Source: Centrapalus pauciflorus (lineage: Eukaryota > Streptophyta > Magnoliopsida > Asterales > Asteraceae). From it: a stretch of 64,000 bases of DNA. The first letter of the stretch is position 1. Each line of letters begins with the position of its first letter. The translations under genes were made by a program, and so were the position numbers. Under the pieces are notes generated by a model. That model did no database searches. It saw only the letters and a list, made by a program, of their open reading frames with translations, and was not told the origin of the DNA. The stretch is taken from contig JAANYP010002086.1 in NCBI GenBank assembly GCA_020465985.1, positions 118,250 through 182,249 on the forward strand, given 5' to 3'. Below, piece by piece: positions 45,061-58,902 of this stretch.

Positions 45061-45504
45061 ATCTGGAATGCAAACAAAAAAACAAAGTCAAATAAAAAAA
45101 CCCTAAACCTTAAAACCCTAAATGATAAACAAACCTAAACAACAACATACTAATTCTTGAATGGGATGAAATCAGAAAAATATACCTTCTTCACACTTAC
45201 TTTCCTTCTTCTTTGGAGCAATTCTTCGATTTTAGGGTATTCTTAAACAGACGATGTTTTAGGTTAAAGAAGGTGAAGTCGCACAAGATTGAGAGAGAAG
45301 AAGGAATTCAGTTTCTAAAATATCAGGGTGATGAGAGTCGGATGATCATCACGTACCTTCAAACTGCGCGAAAATGTTCTCTATACCGATAATACCCTTA
45401 CAGTTAAAAACCAAATGCCCCACGTTCTTTTTTTTTCAGTTTAATTTCAAAAATGTCATCTTCAATCTAAACTATTGGATCAATTAAATCAATGGTTATA
45501 AAAG

Positions 45505-45553
45505 GGTACCTTCGATACACTGGATTTTTAAAGGGACTCTTTTGAACCTAAAT

Positions 45554-45555
<2 letters not shown>
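45505..45555 (-). repeat. MULE-2 right terminal inverted repeat
   Basis: Inverse of about 38591-38635, imperfect but with the shared core AAATCCAGTGTA(C/T)CGA. It ends at a TA tract. Confidence 0.6.
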
Positions 45556-45647
<92 letters not shown>

Positions 45648-45700
45648 GTGTGTGTGTGTGTGTATATATATATGTATATATATATATATATGTATATATC
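45556..45700. repeat. TA/TG microsatellite
   Basis: (TA)n 45556-45645, then (TG)n to 45662, then mixed TA. It borders MULE-2 on the right. Confidence 0.9.
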
Positions 45701-45773
45701 TTTCACCCTCCATAATCTAAAGAAAATACTTGTTTGTCTTCGTTACGGTTCTAAATACATTGGTCATTTGAAG

Positions 45774-47935
45774 ATGTCACAGTTCGATGACTTTGTTGTT
45801 GATAACACGGCAGAGTTTACTACTACAAAGGTACTTATGTAGTTTTTTATATACTTAACTTTCTTGATATTTCACAGCCTAGTCATTTAATTTTATGAAT
45901 TATAGTGTACCCTTACCTAGTCTTTTGACTTGTTAATTTGCTCGTAACATAATAATGAATATTAGCAATGGTAACATCTATAATATAAATAGTCATGTTA
46001 TTGCGCAAATAACTAAGTTTAGTGACTATTATTTAATAATATTATTTATTTGTAGGATTTTGCTACTCTTGAAGAATTAAAGAACTGGGTTAATAATGTT
46101 GCAAGATCTGTTGGTGTGGTCATCATAACAAAACACTTTAAATTTTCGAAAAAAATGAATTAAGAAAGATTTGGTTACGTTGCGATCGTGGTGGTGAATA
46201 CAAAGATATTGGTTCCACTTGAGATACCGCATCAAAAAGAAGTGGTTGTCCTTTTGAGCTAGTTGTTTCCCGTAATAATAATCAAATTAAAACATGGAAG
46301 TTAACAGTGTTATGTGGCACACATACTCATGCAAATGTCAAAAATTTTGACGGTCATCCGGTTGCAATGCGTTTTAATGAAGATGATAGAAAGTTTGTAG
46401 CAGAATTGACCAGGGCTCATGTTAGCCCACATGATATTCTTGGTAAAATTAAAGCTCGTAATGAAATTAATTGTTCATCCCTTAGAAATGTGTACAATGA
46501 AAGAAACAAGATAAGAACGGCTATATATGATGGTACCACCCGTATGGAGGTTCTTATGAAAACTTTGGAGGTTAGAGGTTTTATTTACGAGATTAACAAG
46601 AACGAAGAAAGCAATAAATTAGAAGATTTATTCTTTTGTCATCCAATATCTTTGGCGATTTGGCGGTCATTTCCACAAGTTTTATTGATCGATGCGACGT
46701 ACAAGACAAATATGTATTTTCTTTATTTGGTTAAAATTATTTATTCACCCAAAAAAATACTTATAACAAACAATATTTTAAAAATGAATTAATTATTTTT
46801 ATTTTGTTAAATATTTTACAGATACAATATGCAACTTTAGAAATGGTTGGCGTGACTTCAACCAACACAACGTTTTGTATTGGTTTCGCCGTTATGAATA
46901 AAGAAATAGAAGGAAATTATGTATGGGCTTTGAATCAACTAAAGTTGAAGTTGAGACATGATGTTTATCCAAGCGTGATTGTTACGGATCGAGAGTTAGC
47001 TCTAATGAATGCATGTGCTATTGTGTTTCCGGAGTCAAACAAATTACTGTGTAGGTGGCATATTTGGCAAATTATTTTAAAGAATTGTAAACCTTGTTTT
47101 ACTCTACAAGGTTGGAATTCTTTCAGCCATAGATGAGATTTGTTGGTAAAATCTTCAACAGGGAGACATATTTGGATAATTATATTCGACTCCAACAGTT
47201 TTTGTATGACAACCAAGGTACCATTCATTTAATTATTATTATTTTACTTTAACAAGATATATTGTTTAAATTTTTTTGAACAATATATTGTTTAAATAAA
47301 TGTTGATTTTAAAACAATATTTTTAAAAAGTTTCAGGTCATGTACTTGCGTACATAAATGACAATTGGTTGGACAAGTACAAAGAGAGGTTTGAATTTGC
47401 TTGGTGCGATAGATATCTAACATTTGATAATAAAACAACTAACGGAGTGGAGAGTTCACATGTTCACTTAAAAAGCATGTTGAACTCATCATAAAATAGG
47501 TTAGATAAGATAGTCCAATCAATGTGACTACAAGTCTGGAAAACTCCCTCAATTTGTTTGGTTCCGGTCTTGCACCAGCTGACCATTGGATGCGGATGCC
47601 TGACACTGGTATATTGTTCTCCACAAGTATAACTGCATTGTAATTTATTTATCAAATTAAGGTTGCAAGACATATTTTCCACTTTGGACAAATCCACGTT
47701 CGACTGATGAAAATCAATCCATCACAATTGCACATGTGCAAGGAAATCATTTTATAAAGGTTGATTTGGAAGAAGGTCATCCAATGTATGATCTTTCTGG
47801 GTTTAACAAGCTTACCAAAAAAACAACAGGCGAAAAAAAGAAAGTCGATGGGTTGAAATGTACAAAGTTCGGTTACTCGCTTATAAACAACTCAGGTTGT
47901 AATATTGATCTTAATATTGTAAACTTGGAGTTATA
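45774..47935 (+). pseudogene. MULE transposase (MULE-1)
   Basis: The first exon MSQFDDFVVDNTAEF starts at 45774, with a probable intron to ~46055. Next come a zinc-binding-like N-terminal domain (LRCDRGGEYKD; SKRSGCPFELVV; TWKLTVLCGTHTHA), then LLIDATYKTN with the first acidic residue at ~46687. After a second intron (about 46720-46820) follow MVGVTSTNTTFCIGFAVM and VTDRELALMNA with the second acidic residue, then CRWHIW. Later blocks are LKSMLN, HWMRMPDTG and QGNHFIKVDLEEGHPMY, typical of the C-terminus in plant MULE transposases. Stops near 46160, 46219, 47137 and 47491 and several frameshifts disable it. The order is colinear with the intact family, so this is a decayed full gene. Confidence 0.8.
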
Positions 47936-48025
47936 ATGCACACAAATTTATCATTACTAAAGTATATTATGGAATATTGTCAAGTATGTCTATTTTTTAA
48001 AAACATATGTTACAAATAAACTTCT

Positions 48026-48288
<263 letters not shown>

Positions 48289-48290
<2 letters not shown>

Positions 48291-48565
48291 AAATAATTCA
48301 AAAGCATAAAAAGATGAAAATAATAATAATGCAGTGGGTCTCATGTAATAAAAAAACAAATGAAAATTGATGTGACAATAGAAGGGTGTACGTTTAGTAA
48401 TTTATGCGTCCCACATCAAATAAATAAATAAAAAAAGTTGATTTGGCATCAATCAAATCACCTAATTATTGAGCAATAATTAATGTAATTAAGTAATATT
48501 TAATTAACTAATTAGTGAGGGGGTGTACGATTAGTAACTTAGGGAATGTACATTTAACAATACCC
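48289..48565 (-). repeat. MULE-1 right terminal inverted repeat
   Basis: Inverse of 38095-38405. It ends TACATTTAACAATACCC, followed by the TTTCTTAA duplication. Confidence 0.85.
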
Positions 48566-48895
48566 TTTCTTAAATTTCATAATATCGTATTTACCCAATT
48601 TAAAAATTTAATATCATATATACGCGTTGAAACTTTTAAATATATCAGATATATCCAAATTATTTATTTACTCTTTTTTATTACTTTAAAACACATAATA
48701 AATATTCATTATCAAAGAAATGATCAATCTACCCTTTTTATTTCTTAAATTTCATAAAATCGTATTTACCCAATTTAAAACTTTGGTATCATATATACCC
48801 TTTGAAACTTTTAACTATATCAAATATATTAAATTATTAATTCATTTTTTTATTACTTTCAAACTCGTAATAAACACATTATTACTTTAACACTC
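48566..48895 (+). repeat. Tandem-repeat units 2 and 3 (right of MULE-1)
   Basis: 48566-48740 and 48741-~48895, both starting TTTCTTAAATTTCATAA and each like 37928-38094. The unit-2/unit-3 junction shows the uninterrupted MULE-1 target. Confidence 0.8.
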
Positions 48896-48898
48896 ATA

Positions 48899-49279
48899 AA
48901 TTACAAAAATTATCAAAAAATAAAAAACCTTTAAAAAATCCACAGTCGATCTTTGTGATGGTTGAAAATAACACGAACCGTCATCTTAAAAAAAAAAACT
49001 CGGATCTTGTATGAATATTCATCAACGCCTCATCTTCATCTTCATCTTCGGGAAATCCTGTTCATCTTCAATACTGATGAACAAACCCAAAAATTTGTGA
49101 TGTTGAAGATGATAGAACACCGATTAAGATGAAAAAACACCGGTTAGAAATCTTTGAACTAATCTTTGTTTTTTTCAATCTCAATCTTAAAATAAAGAAC
49201 AAAGTGAAGATAAAATGAAGAAAATGAAGAAGAGAAAAAACAAGAAAGGGAGATAGAAAATCTAGAATAGAATTGTCGT

Positions 49280-49313
<34 letters not shown>

Positions 49314-49719
49314 TATTGAAATGGGTGAAATGATATGGAACATGAATACTCATTACGTTTGAAAATTACAAAAATTATCAAAAAAAAAACCTTCAAAAAA
49401 TCCAGAGTCGATCTTCTGGATGGTTGAAAAGAACACGAACCGTCAACTTAAAAAAATTCAGATCTTGAATGAATTTTCATCAATGCCTCGTCTTCATCTT
49501 CATCTTTGGGAAATCCTGTTCATCTTCACCTTCAATACTGATGGACAAACCCAAAAATCTATGATGTTGAATATGATAGAACACCTATTAAGATGAAAAA
49601 ACACCGGTTAGGATTAATAATTCAGAATTCTTTGAACTAACCTTTGTTTTTTTTTTCAATCTCAATATGAAAATAAAGAACAAAATGAAGATAAAATGAT
49701 GAAAATGAAGAAGAGAAAA

Positions 49720-49776
<57 letters not shown>

Positions 49777-49850
49777 AAATCTAGAAAAGAAATGTCGTGA
49801 AGAGAGAGAGAAAAAAATCAATTCTTGAAATGGGTGAAAGAGAGAGAAAT
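48899..49850 (+). repeat. 465-bp tandem duplication with GA microsatellites
   Basis: TTACAAAAATTATCAAAAAA starts near 48901 and again near 49366. The two copies stay alignable through ACACGAACCGTCA, GGGAAATCCTGTTCATCTTC, ACACCGGTTAG, the (GA)n tracts (49281-49310; 49723-49772) and GAAATGGGTGAAA. There is no convincing gene; the Ser/Leu-rich frames come from the GA tract. Confidence 0.82.
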
Positions 49851-50172
49851 AAAAATACCAATATACCATGGCTTTTTTAATTCTCATAACCTTTTTGACA
49901 AAAAAATGTCATTTTATTACAAAAATGTCACACCATCCATCACCATTGATTTACGTTGTGTTTTCGAGGGAGGAAAGAAAACAAAGGAAAGGGAGGTAAA
50001 GGAAAGAAAATAAATATTTCTTTCCATTGGTTTCTCCCCAATTTTGGGAGGAAAGGTTTAGAGCCAAAAAACACTATAATTCTTTTTCCTTCCCTTTCGA
50101 TCCTGAAAAATTAAAAAGAACACAAACTAATTTCACTTTTCTTGATTTTCTTTTGTTTCCATTCTTTTCCAC
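49851..50172. other. Unassigned AT-rich stretch
   Basis: About 320 bp between the tandem duplication and gypsy-E. Purine-rich (AAAGGAAAGGGAGG) with no gene or repeat that I can name. Confidence 0.5.
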
Positions 50173-52809
<2,637 letters not shown>

Positions 52810-53034
52810 GCATGGGCTCCACCACGCTCAAACTTTGTCCTCGAAGTTACTTGTATTCGAACAGACTTGTTTACTTATTCAACATATCGGCTTTTATCTC
52901 CCAAGTAGGGTATACTCCGTTATGGTGCTTCCAATCGTATCAACACTATTTTAATCTCTTTGATCCTTAACTTTCTGATGTTAGTATTCAAAACACATAC
53001 ATGTTTCTCAACATATACTAACCTTTCTTGAATT

Positions 53035-54560
53035 CTAATTTGGTATAATCAGCCAATCTTCATTACCAGTTGTGAAGATTTCATACAAATTTCCACATAA
53101 AACACCATGTGTTAATTCAATACTTCCATAGTAAAAATTCCAAATGACACAACTGATTTCCAATTTTTCTATTATTCTAAATAAGCCAATACATCTCAGT
53201 GTCAACTTGTCTCTTTTTACAGAACAAGTTTCAACCCTCATTGGTGATACTTTCAAGTACACTCGATTATATGTCTTATAATTGATCAGTTTATAACTAT
53301 TACCATAGTAACACTTTTGTGATAGTACAGACATAACAATCAGAGTTCCTTCGATTTCTTTCCAACATGTAGGACTTCTACATTTCTTCGCGTGCAAAAC
53401 TTTATACATGGTTTTCTTTATTTTATCATGATAACTAGTGTTATATGATAATTCCATCAAAGCAATTGGCCTTTTCAGTTGGTATATAAATCCAAATTAC
53501 ATGATCTCATGATATACTCCAATGTGTATTATAGTCCAATATGGAAATAGTCCATTCATTCTGATCTTCTATCGGTTGCTGGTAAGTTTACTCGTAACCA
53601 TGTTTATGCCGCATCTCTCTTAAATTTCGGTACAATACAAATAACAAGCTGTTGGGGAAATTCCAGGGATCAATTCAACAAATAAGACTACTTTTTCAAT
53701 CATTAAAGTACAATCATGATACACATGATCTACTTTAACTAATGTGTTACCAAGTAATTTCAACATCAATCACACCCTTTTTAAGCTTAAAATAATCAAC
53801 ACAATATACCTTACCATTCCCTTTTTAATACAAGTTGATGCTATTTTGCTTTATGATAACCATTACAAGTTGTTATCAATCCCTCAAACATATCATCTAT
53901 GATACTAATACAATTACTTCCCATTCTTTAACCTATTATAATCAAGCTTAATCTTTAGTACAACTTCCAAACTCGTTCACAAATTCCAGGATATTTAAAG
54001 CATCTTTTCCAATTCAAAGCTTCAAAATCCATTTTGGTTATTCATTTAATGCCTACTCATATACTCGAGTATTCTCATTCACTATCATCATCTTGCCTAT
54101 TTTAGTAACAATATTTCATAATACTTAAGTTCGTGTTATCTTCAAAATCATAAAACTTCGATGAAATTACACGTAAAATCTTAAAGTACTCTTCTAAAAA
54201 TTAGCCCATTTCTTCTCAATTTTAACAAACATCAATTCTTCTTGGCATTTGTCATTCTTATTTATAATGTCGACATCTTCTACATCTATCACATTACATT
54301 CACTGAACGCTATCGAAGTAAGACCTAAATTAAAGACTACATCTTCATTTTCCAAGGTGTAGTTACACTATACGTGATCTAATTTGACTAGAGTGTTGTT
54401 AGCAGTTTCTGTGTCAAGTATAATAGATAACTTAAACAGTATCCTGATAAGTCGTTATGCAAAAACTGTAGACACAAAAGATTTATCGACATCAGAATCA
54501 AACATCACTATTGCAAGCAAAGAGTTAACTATAAACGTACCCATAATCACTCCGGGTTTT
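53035..54560 (-). pseudogene. gypsy-E pol remnants (protease and integrase end)
   Basis: Two islands remain. About 54560-54300 is a retropepsin: the motif expected as FDSGA reads MFDSDVDKSFVS, so the catalytic triad glycine is lost, and a stop follows. 53460-53035 is the end of integrase (ELSYNTSYHDKI; CRSPTCWKEIEG; VYLKVSPMR), open for 141 codons but truncated on both sides. I find no RT or RNase H between them; about 800 bp there is unrecognisable. The element therefore cannot supply its own enzymes. Confidence 0.7.
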
Positions 54561-54597
54561 CCCTAGATTCCTCCGCGATAATCTGGAATGCACTAGC

Positions 54598-55779
54598 CTA
54601 TCCCCTTTGTGGTTGGTTCCGGCGGTTGACTGAACCACCACTTGATCCTCCAAATGATCGAGTCGAAGATGGAGCAACTGTTGTTGGAGTATTCATTTGA
54701 CAATTCCTGCTATAGTGCCCCCATACACCACATTTATAGCAGGCATCTGATTTCCTTGGGCATTCATTTTGGTAGTGGCCCAGTTCCCCACAGCAAAAAC
54801 ATGCACGCCCCTTAGTACATTTGCCGAAATGTTCCAAATGGCATTTATTGCAGTACTGCGGCTCGGTGTTGATGGAGTACGCACGAGCATGACCAGGAGA
54901 ACTAGACTGCCGACGATAAGACTGTTGCGGTGAATACTGTGATGATCGTGCAGAACCAGTGTAGCCTCCTTCACGTTGACGTTTCGGTGGTGAAGGCTGA
55001 GTTGGGTTAGTTGAAGCATCAGCAGCAAACCCCATCACATATCCTGACATAATCAGGATCTGTTCTACATTTCTGGCAGCTTCCAGCAGACTGGCAAATG
55101 TGGGGTAACGTACATTGCTCATCACTCTTCGGATTTCCAAATCAAGACCAACCTCAAATCGGGTAACTTTTCTCTCTTCTGTATCAACCTGATGAGGTGC
55201 AAATAAACTTAACCTCGTGAACTCTACCGCATATTGGGACACAGACTTAGTCCCCTGAATTAGTGTCATGAACTTAGCTTCTAGTCTTCGGCGTTCATCG
55301 GCCGGGCAGTATTGTTGAGTGAAAATTTCAGTAAACTCAGCCCATGTCATTCTAGAAACCTTCTCCATTGTTAAGGCATTCACCATTGAATTCCACCACA
55401 TTACTGCGTCTTTGGTGAACATAGCAGTAGCGAACCGGACCATATCCTTCTCAGCACAATCACTGATTCGTAATGTCCGTTCTGTGGCTGTTATCCATTC
55501 CAAAGCAGCAACAGCATCACCCAGTCCCTTAAACTCGACTGCTCCATTCCCCTTAAAATCCTTAAACCGACAACTTCTGGGCTTATTAGATGACCCAGTA
55601 TTGTCATCTTGTTCGTCATTGTTTCTCTCTCTTTCCTTATTCTTCCTCTTATCTTCTCTTCGTTTAGCTTCGGCCTCATCTCGAGCCCGAAACTGGTCTT
55701 GAATCATTCGATTCTGCTCAGCCATCATGGCTAGCATCATTTCTCTCGTCTCTTCTGGTGTCATTCCTCCTCCAGACAT
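54598..55779 (-). CDS. gypsy-E gag
   Basis: 393 codons without a break, starting MSGGGMTPEETREMM, about 200 bp inside the primer-binding site. N-terminal helical, strongly charged region (residues ~1-65). Retrotransposon gag domain about 80-250 (AVAALEWITATERTLRISDC; VMWWNSMVNAL; FTQQYCPADERRRLEAKFM). Gln/Ser/Pro linker, then three zinc knuckles: CNKCHLEHFGKC (irregular), CFCCGELGHYQNEC and CYKCGVWGHYSRNC, about residues 310-365. The tail is Gly/Ser/Arg-rich. It would package element RNA into cytoplasmic particles. It is the only complete structural gene seen in the window, next to a nearly erased pol. Confidence 0.88.
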   Translation of the reverse strand: MSGGGMTPEETREMMLAMMAEQNRMIQDQFRARDEAEAKRREDKRKNKERERNNDEQDDNTGSSNKPRSCRFKDFKGNGAVEFKGLGDAVAALEWITATERTLRISDCAEKDMVRFATAMFTKDAVMWWNSMVNALTMEKVSRMTWAEFTEIFTQQYCPADERRRLEAKFMTLIQGTKSVSQYAVEFTRLSLFAPHQVDTEERKVTRFEVGLDLEIRRVMSNVRYPTFASLLEAARNVEQILIMSGYVMGFAADASTNPTQPSPPKRQREGGYTGSARSSQYSPQQSYRRQSSSPGHARAYSINTEPQYCNKCHLEHFGKCTKGRACFCCGELGHYQNECPRKSDACYKCGVWGHYSRNCQMNTPTTVAPSSTRSFGGSSGGSVNRRNQPQRG

Positions 55780-55981
55780 GTTCTGAAATACAAAATATAT
55801 AACTTGTTTAGTAACATGTCATTTATTTAAAGACACCACCTAATTGTCCCGTATGATAGTCAATCTCTTATGAATACTAGATCATAGCCTATCTTAGTTC
55901 AGATCATTTCCTAAATTCACTACATATCATCACTTAATGCTTGAGATCAAGACCTCACGGACACTTGAATCTCAAACTACT

Positions 55982-55993
55982 GCTCTGATACCA
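55982..55993 (-). promoter_or_regulatory. Primer-binding site of gypsy-E
   Basis: TGGTATCAGAGC on the minus strand, five bases from the 5' LTR end at 55999. Confidence 0.92.
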
Positions 55994-55998
55994 TTCGC

Positions 55999-57288
55999 TG
56001 TGACACCCTTGCCACATTAACCACCATTACAAAACACCCAGGATTTATCACCAACACATAATTTCATAATGATCTGATAGCTTAAATTACAGTGCGGAAG
56101 CATAAAATACAAAATAAAATAATACAAATTTGTGTCCAACACCCTACGGTGCTACATAGGTTACACGTCTAAGTCTACAAGCTCAAAAGTATTACATCAT
56201 CCTCAAATTTATTACAACAATAATTCCATAAACCAAATACCAAGTTAGACAGTAGAAATCTTCAAATACATCAACAGACGTCCTAGCTAGATGGTCCCGC
56301 CGCAGATTTCCCTTTTCCTGTAAAAAGTCAACAACTGAGGGGTAAGCGAATTGCTTAGTGAATACCGTATGATTTTACACATTCTACAAATCTTTATGAT
56401 GCCACCCAGAGTATCCGCGGTAACACATACCGTATACTCCACAAGTACCCAAGGTACGCAAACCTGAGCCCGCAGCCCCTTCGAGTTGACACTCGGCATT
56501 AAGAAACCCACCATACTGAGGCAAACTTACCATCGGGGATGTCATACTGTCTATCCTGACCATAGAGGTGTCAATCTCTTGGCTCATATAGCACGGTAAC
56601 ATCAGAGTATAGATGCGACCACGCAGGTCCATCAACCATATGCACAACAAAAGAAAGGACACGCAACGAGTATGAATGTGCATCAATCTATATATACGCA
56701 AGTTAATAGAGTGCCAAACGAAAGTGAAACAACATGCCTCAGTAGGCATAGCAAACATAAAACAGATGCAGACATGCTAAAATCAAAGGTACTCACAGTG
56801 GGTGCACAAATAAACTTCAATTTGTCCTATTTCACCTCGGGATTTCAACCGGACTCACAACGTACCCCACTGTGGGTTAAACAACACCACAAGGGACCTG
56901 TTTACATTCCATAAGTAAAACATATCATAAACATGATCCTCAACAAATGTACATCAAGTTGTACAATTAAAAGTATTACAACAATCGGAACCGTCACCAG
57001 AACTCATATTTAAATCCTCTTACTTGATGGTTTTCTCATTCTCATTTATTTCTTTATTAATACCATCAATCTCTGGTTTAATAATAAATTCCATCAAGTT
57101 TCTCAAATTAATGCTTCAATCCTTCGAAATTATAAGCCGAAATTATACTGTAGATCCCCAATTTCTGGGATTGCCAAATTGTCCAGAATTTATCATTTTA
57201 TTTAACTGATTTTCAAAGAATGACCAACTGGTTCCATTTTATTTCCACTGATCAAACCCCAACCCTGATGATTTTATGAGTACCTTTT

Positions 57289-57376
<88 letters not shown>

Positions 57377-58118
57377 TGCTTTTTGAAAAATATAAAATAC
57401 CGAAACCTTGAAGGTTTCGGTACCTTCTCATACATAATCTCGGTTCACTTGGTTCTCAGAATTAAGGTTTCTGTAATCACACAAACTATATATATATATA
57501 GTTTTGGTATACCCCTTGAGTTTCGGTATTATGTACCGAAACCTTATGGTTTCGGTACCTCCATTTTATCTCGGTACGTACACACAGTTTCAGTATTCAA
57601 GGAGTGTTTCGGTATCAGGTGAGTTTCGGTAGGGACAATACCGAAACCATCATCGTTTCGGTACCCCCTTTTTGTTTCGGTATACACACACACATGGTTT
57701 CTATATATGTGAGTTTCAGTACCATAGTTTCACCCTTTGTTTCGGTATAGAGAGGGGGGTTAATACCGAAACCTTAAGGTTTCGGTACCCCAACTTGTGG
57801 TTTCGGTACCATGCAAAAACACGAAGAACCTTACTGTAACTCTCCAAAAACCATACTTATAACTTGAATTTAGAACCTAAAATTTTACATACAACTTCTA
57901 GAACACTAGATATACACAAACCCATCAAAACTTCTTACATGCATAAACATTTTGAACCCAACATTTCAGTTTCGGTTTTTCATACAAACCGAGATTTTAA
58001 ACCCTTAAATACAAGAATTTCAGTGAAATTTACCTTAGATTGTTGGTTGTAGTGTTTATAACTCCTTCAAAACAAGTTGAATCCAGATTTTTATCTTCTA
58101 ATTTCAACCTTTGATGTT
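55999..58118 (-). repeat. gypsy-E 5' LTR, interrupted by copia-D
   Basis: Matches 50173-~52340 closely, then stops at CTTTGATGTT where copia-D begins (TGTTGGG at 58119). The remaining ~470 bp should lie beyond copia-D, outside the window. The TA tracts are 57292-57373 and only 15 bp at 57486-57500. Confidence 0.9.
57395..57815. repeat. TTTCGGTA/TACCGAAA motif array in the gypsy-E 5' LTR
   Basis: Several complete hairpins such as TACCGAAACC-TTGA-AGGTTTCGGTA (~57398) and ACCGAAACC-TTAT-GGTTTCGGTA (~57535). At least three have lost one arm in the 3' LTR copy. Confidence 0.85.
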
Positions 58119-58786
58119 TGTTGGGAAATAGTTTAAGTATATTCAAGCTGTTAGTTAGACTTCTCAGACTGTTAGTAGTTTTTAAATGTAAATACAAAGT
58201 TCATGCTGCTAGTTGAAGAAACTCGAGCTGCTAGTGTAAAAGTTCAAGCTGCCAGAGCAAAACAACTCAAGCTGCTCTGCTCATGCTGTCAAGAGATTCA
58301 AGCTGCTCAACAGTTTCAGAAACAGAAAGTGCTGATTTTCAGGAAACGATATCTACGTGAAGATTCCAGCATATCTACTATCAGAGAAGTCATTATTCGT
58401 CAAGGAAACATATCAAGAAGCAATATAAATACATATAATAGGTCTTTCTATTGTATAGGAGTTTTCTGCATATTTTTGAGTCTGTAATTGCTTTATTGAT
58501 AGAGTTTTCATAAGCCTCTAAGGTTGTAAAACCCTAAGAACAGTCTGTGTTCTTCGTCTAATCAAACAGATTAGAGGTGATTGTAATCGTTGAATTCAGC
58601 AATACAAACAGTCTTGATTAATTCTTGTGTGTTTATTCATTATTGATTCTGAAAGTTTTTGATAAAATAATTAAGTGTTATTCCGCAAACTTCTTGATTA
58701 AACTTTGATTCAAAGCAAGATTATTGATTTATACTCTGATAAATGCAAATCAGTTAGTCTTGGTAATTCATATTTAGATCCTGACA
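58119..58786 (+). repeat. copia-D 5' LTR
   Basis: 668 bp, TGTTGGGAAA...CCTGACA. The part before the TATA box holds about ten AAGCTGCT-like repeats (58145-58315). Confidence 0.85.
58424..58431 (+). promoter_or_regulatory. TATA box of copia-D LTR
   Basis: TATAAATA about 305 bp into the LTR, downstream of the AAGCTGCT repeats. Confidence 0.6.
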
Positions 58787-58788
58787 AG

Positions 58789-58800
58789 TGGTATCAGAGC
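58789..58800 (+). promoter_or_regulatory. Primer-binding site of copia-D
   Basis: TGGTATCAGAGC two bases after the LTR end, complementary to initiator methionine tRNA. Confidence 0.93.
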
Positions 58801-58902
58801 CAGGTTTGTCAAACCAGGTTGTTCAAATCAGGTTTTTCAAACCAGGTTACTCTTTGTTTTTCAAAGTCAAAAACTTTCTTTTAAATTTTTAATTGTTTTG
58901 CA

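Larger units (their letters stand above)
38590..45555 (+). mobile_element. MULE-2: FAR1/Ulp1-bearing Mutator-like element inside MULE-1
   Basis: About 7 kb with weak terminal inverted repeats. The left end (about 38591-38635) and right end (45505-45555) share TTGGTTC/GGTTC, GTGCC/GTCCC and a common AAATCCAGTGTA block when one is reversed. It holds two convergent genes, a FAR1-type transposase (+) and an Ulp1-family N-terminal-like gene (-). Ulp1-like genes are known cargo of KAONASHI-type MULEs. A palindromic motif is dispersed through its non-coding parts. The target duplication is masked by the TA repeats. Confidence 0.68.

Noticed and set aside
49068..49887. Ser/Leu-rich minus-strand frames with possible signal-like hydrophobic stretches
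   Set aside because: They arise from GA microsatellites within a tandem duplication; the two copies do not preserve frame ends.
54384..54566. Plus-strand 60-codon frame near the gypsy-E protease
   Set aside because: The reverse strand reads as a decayed retropepsin (MFDSD), so the plus frame is a shadow.
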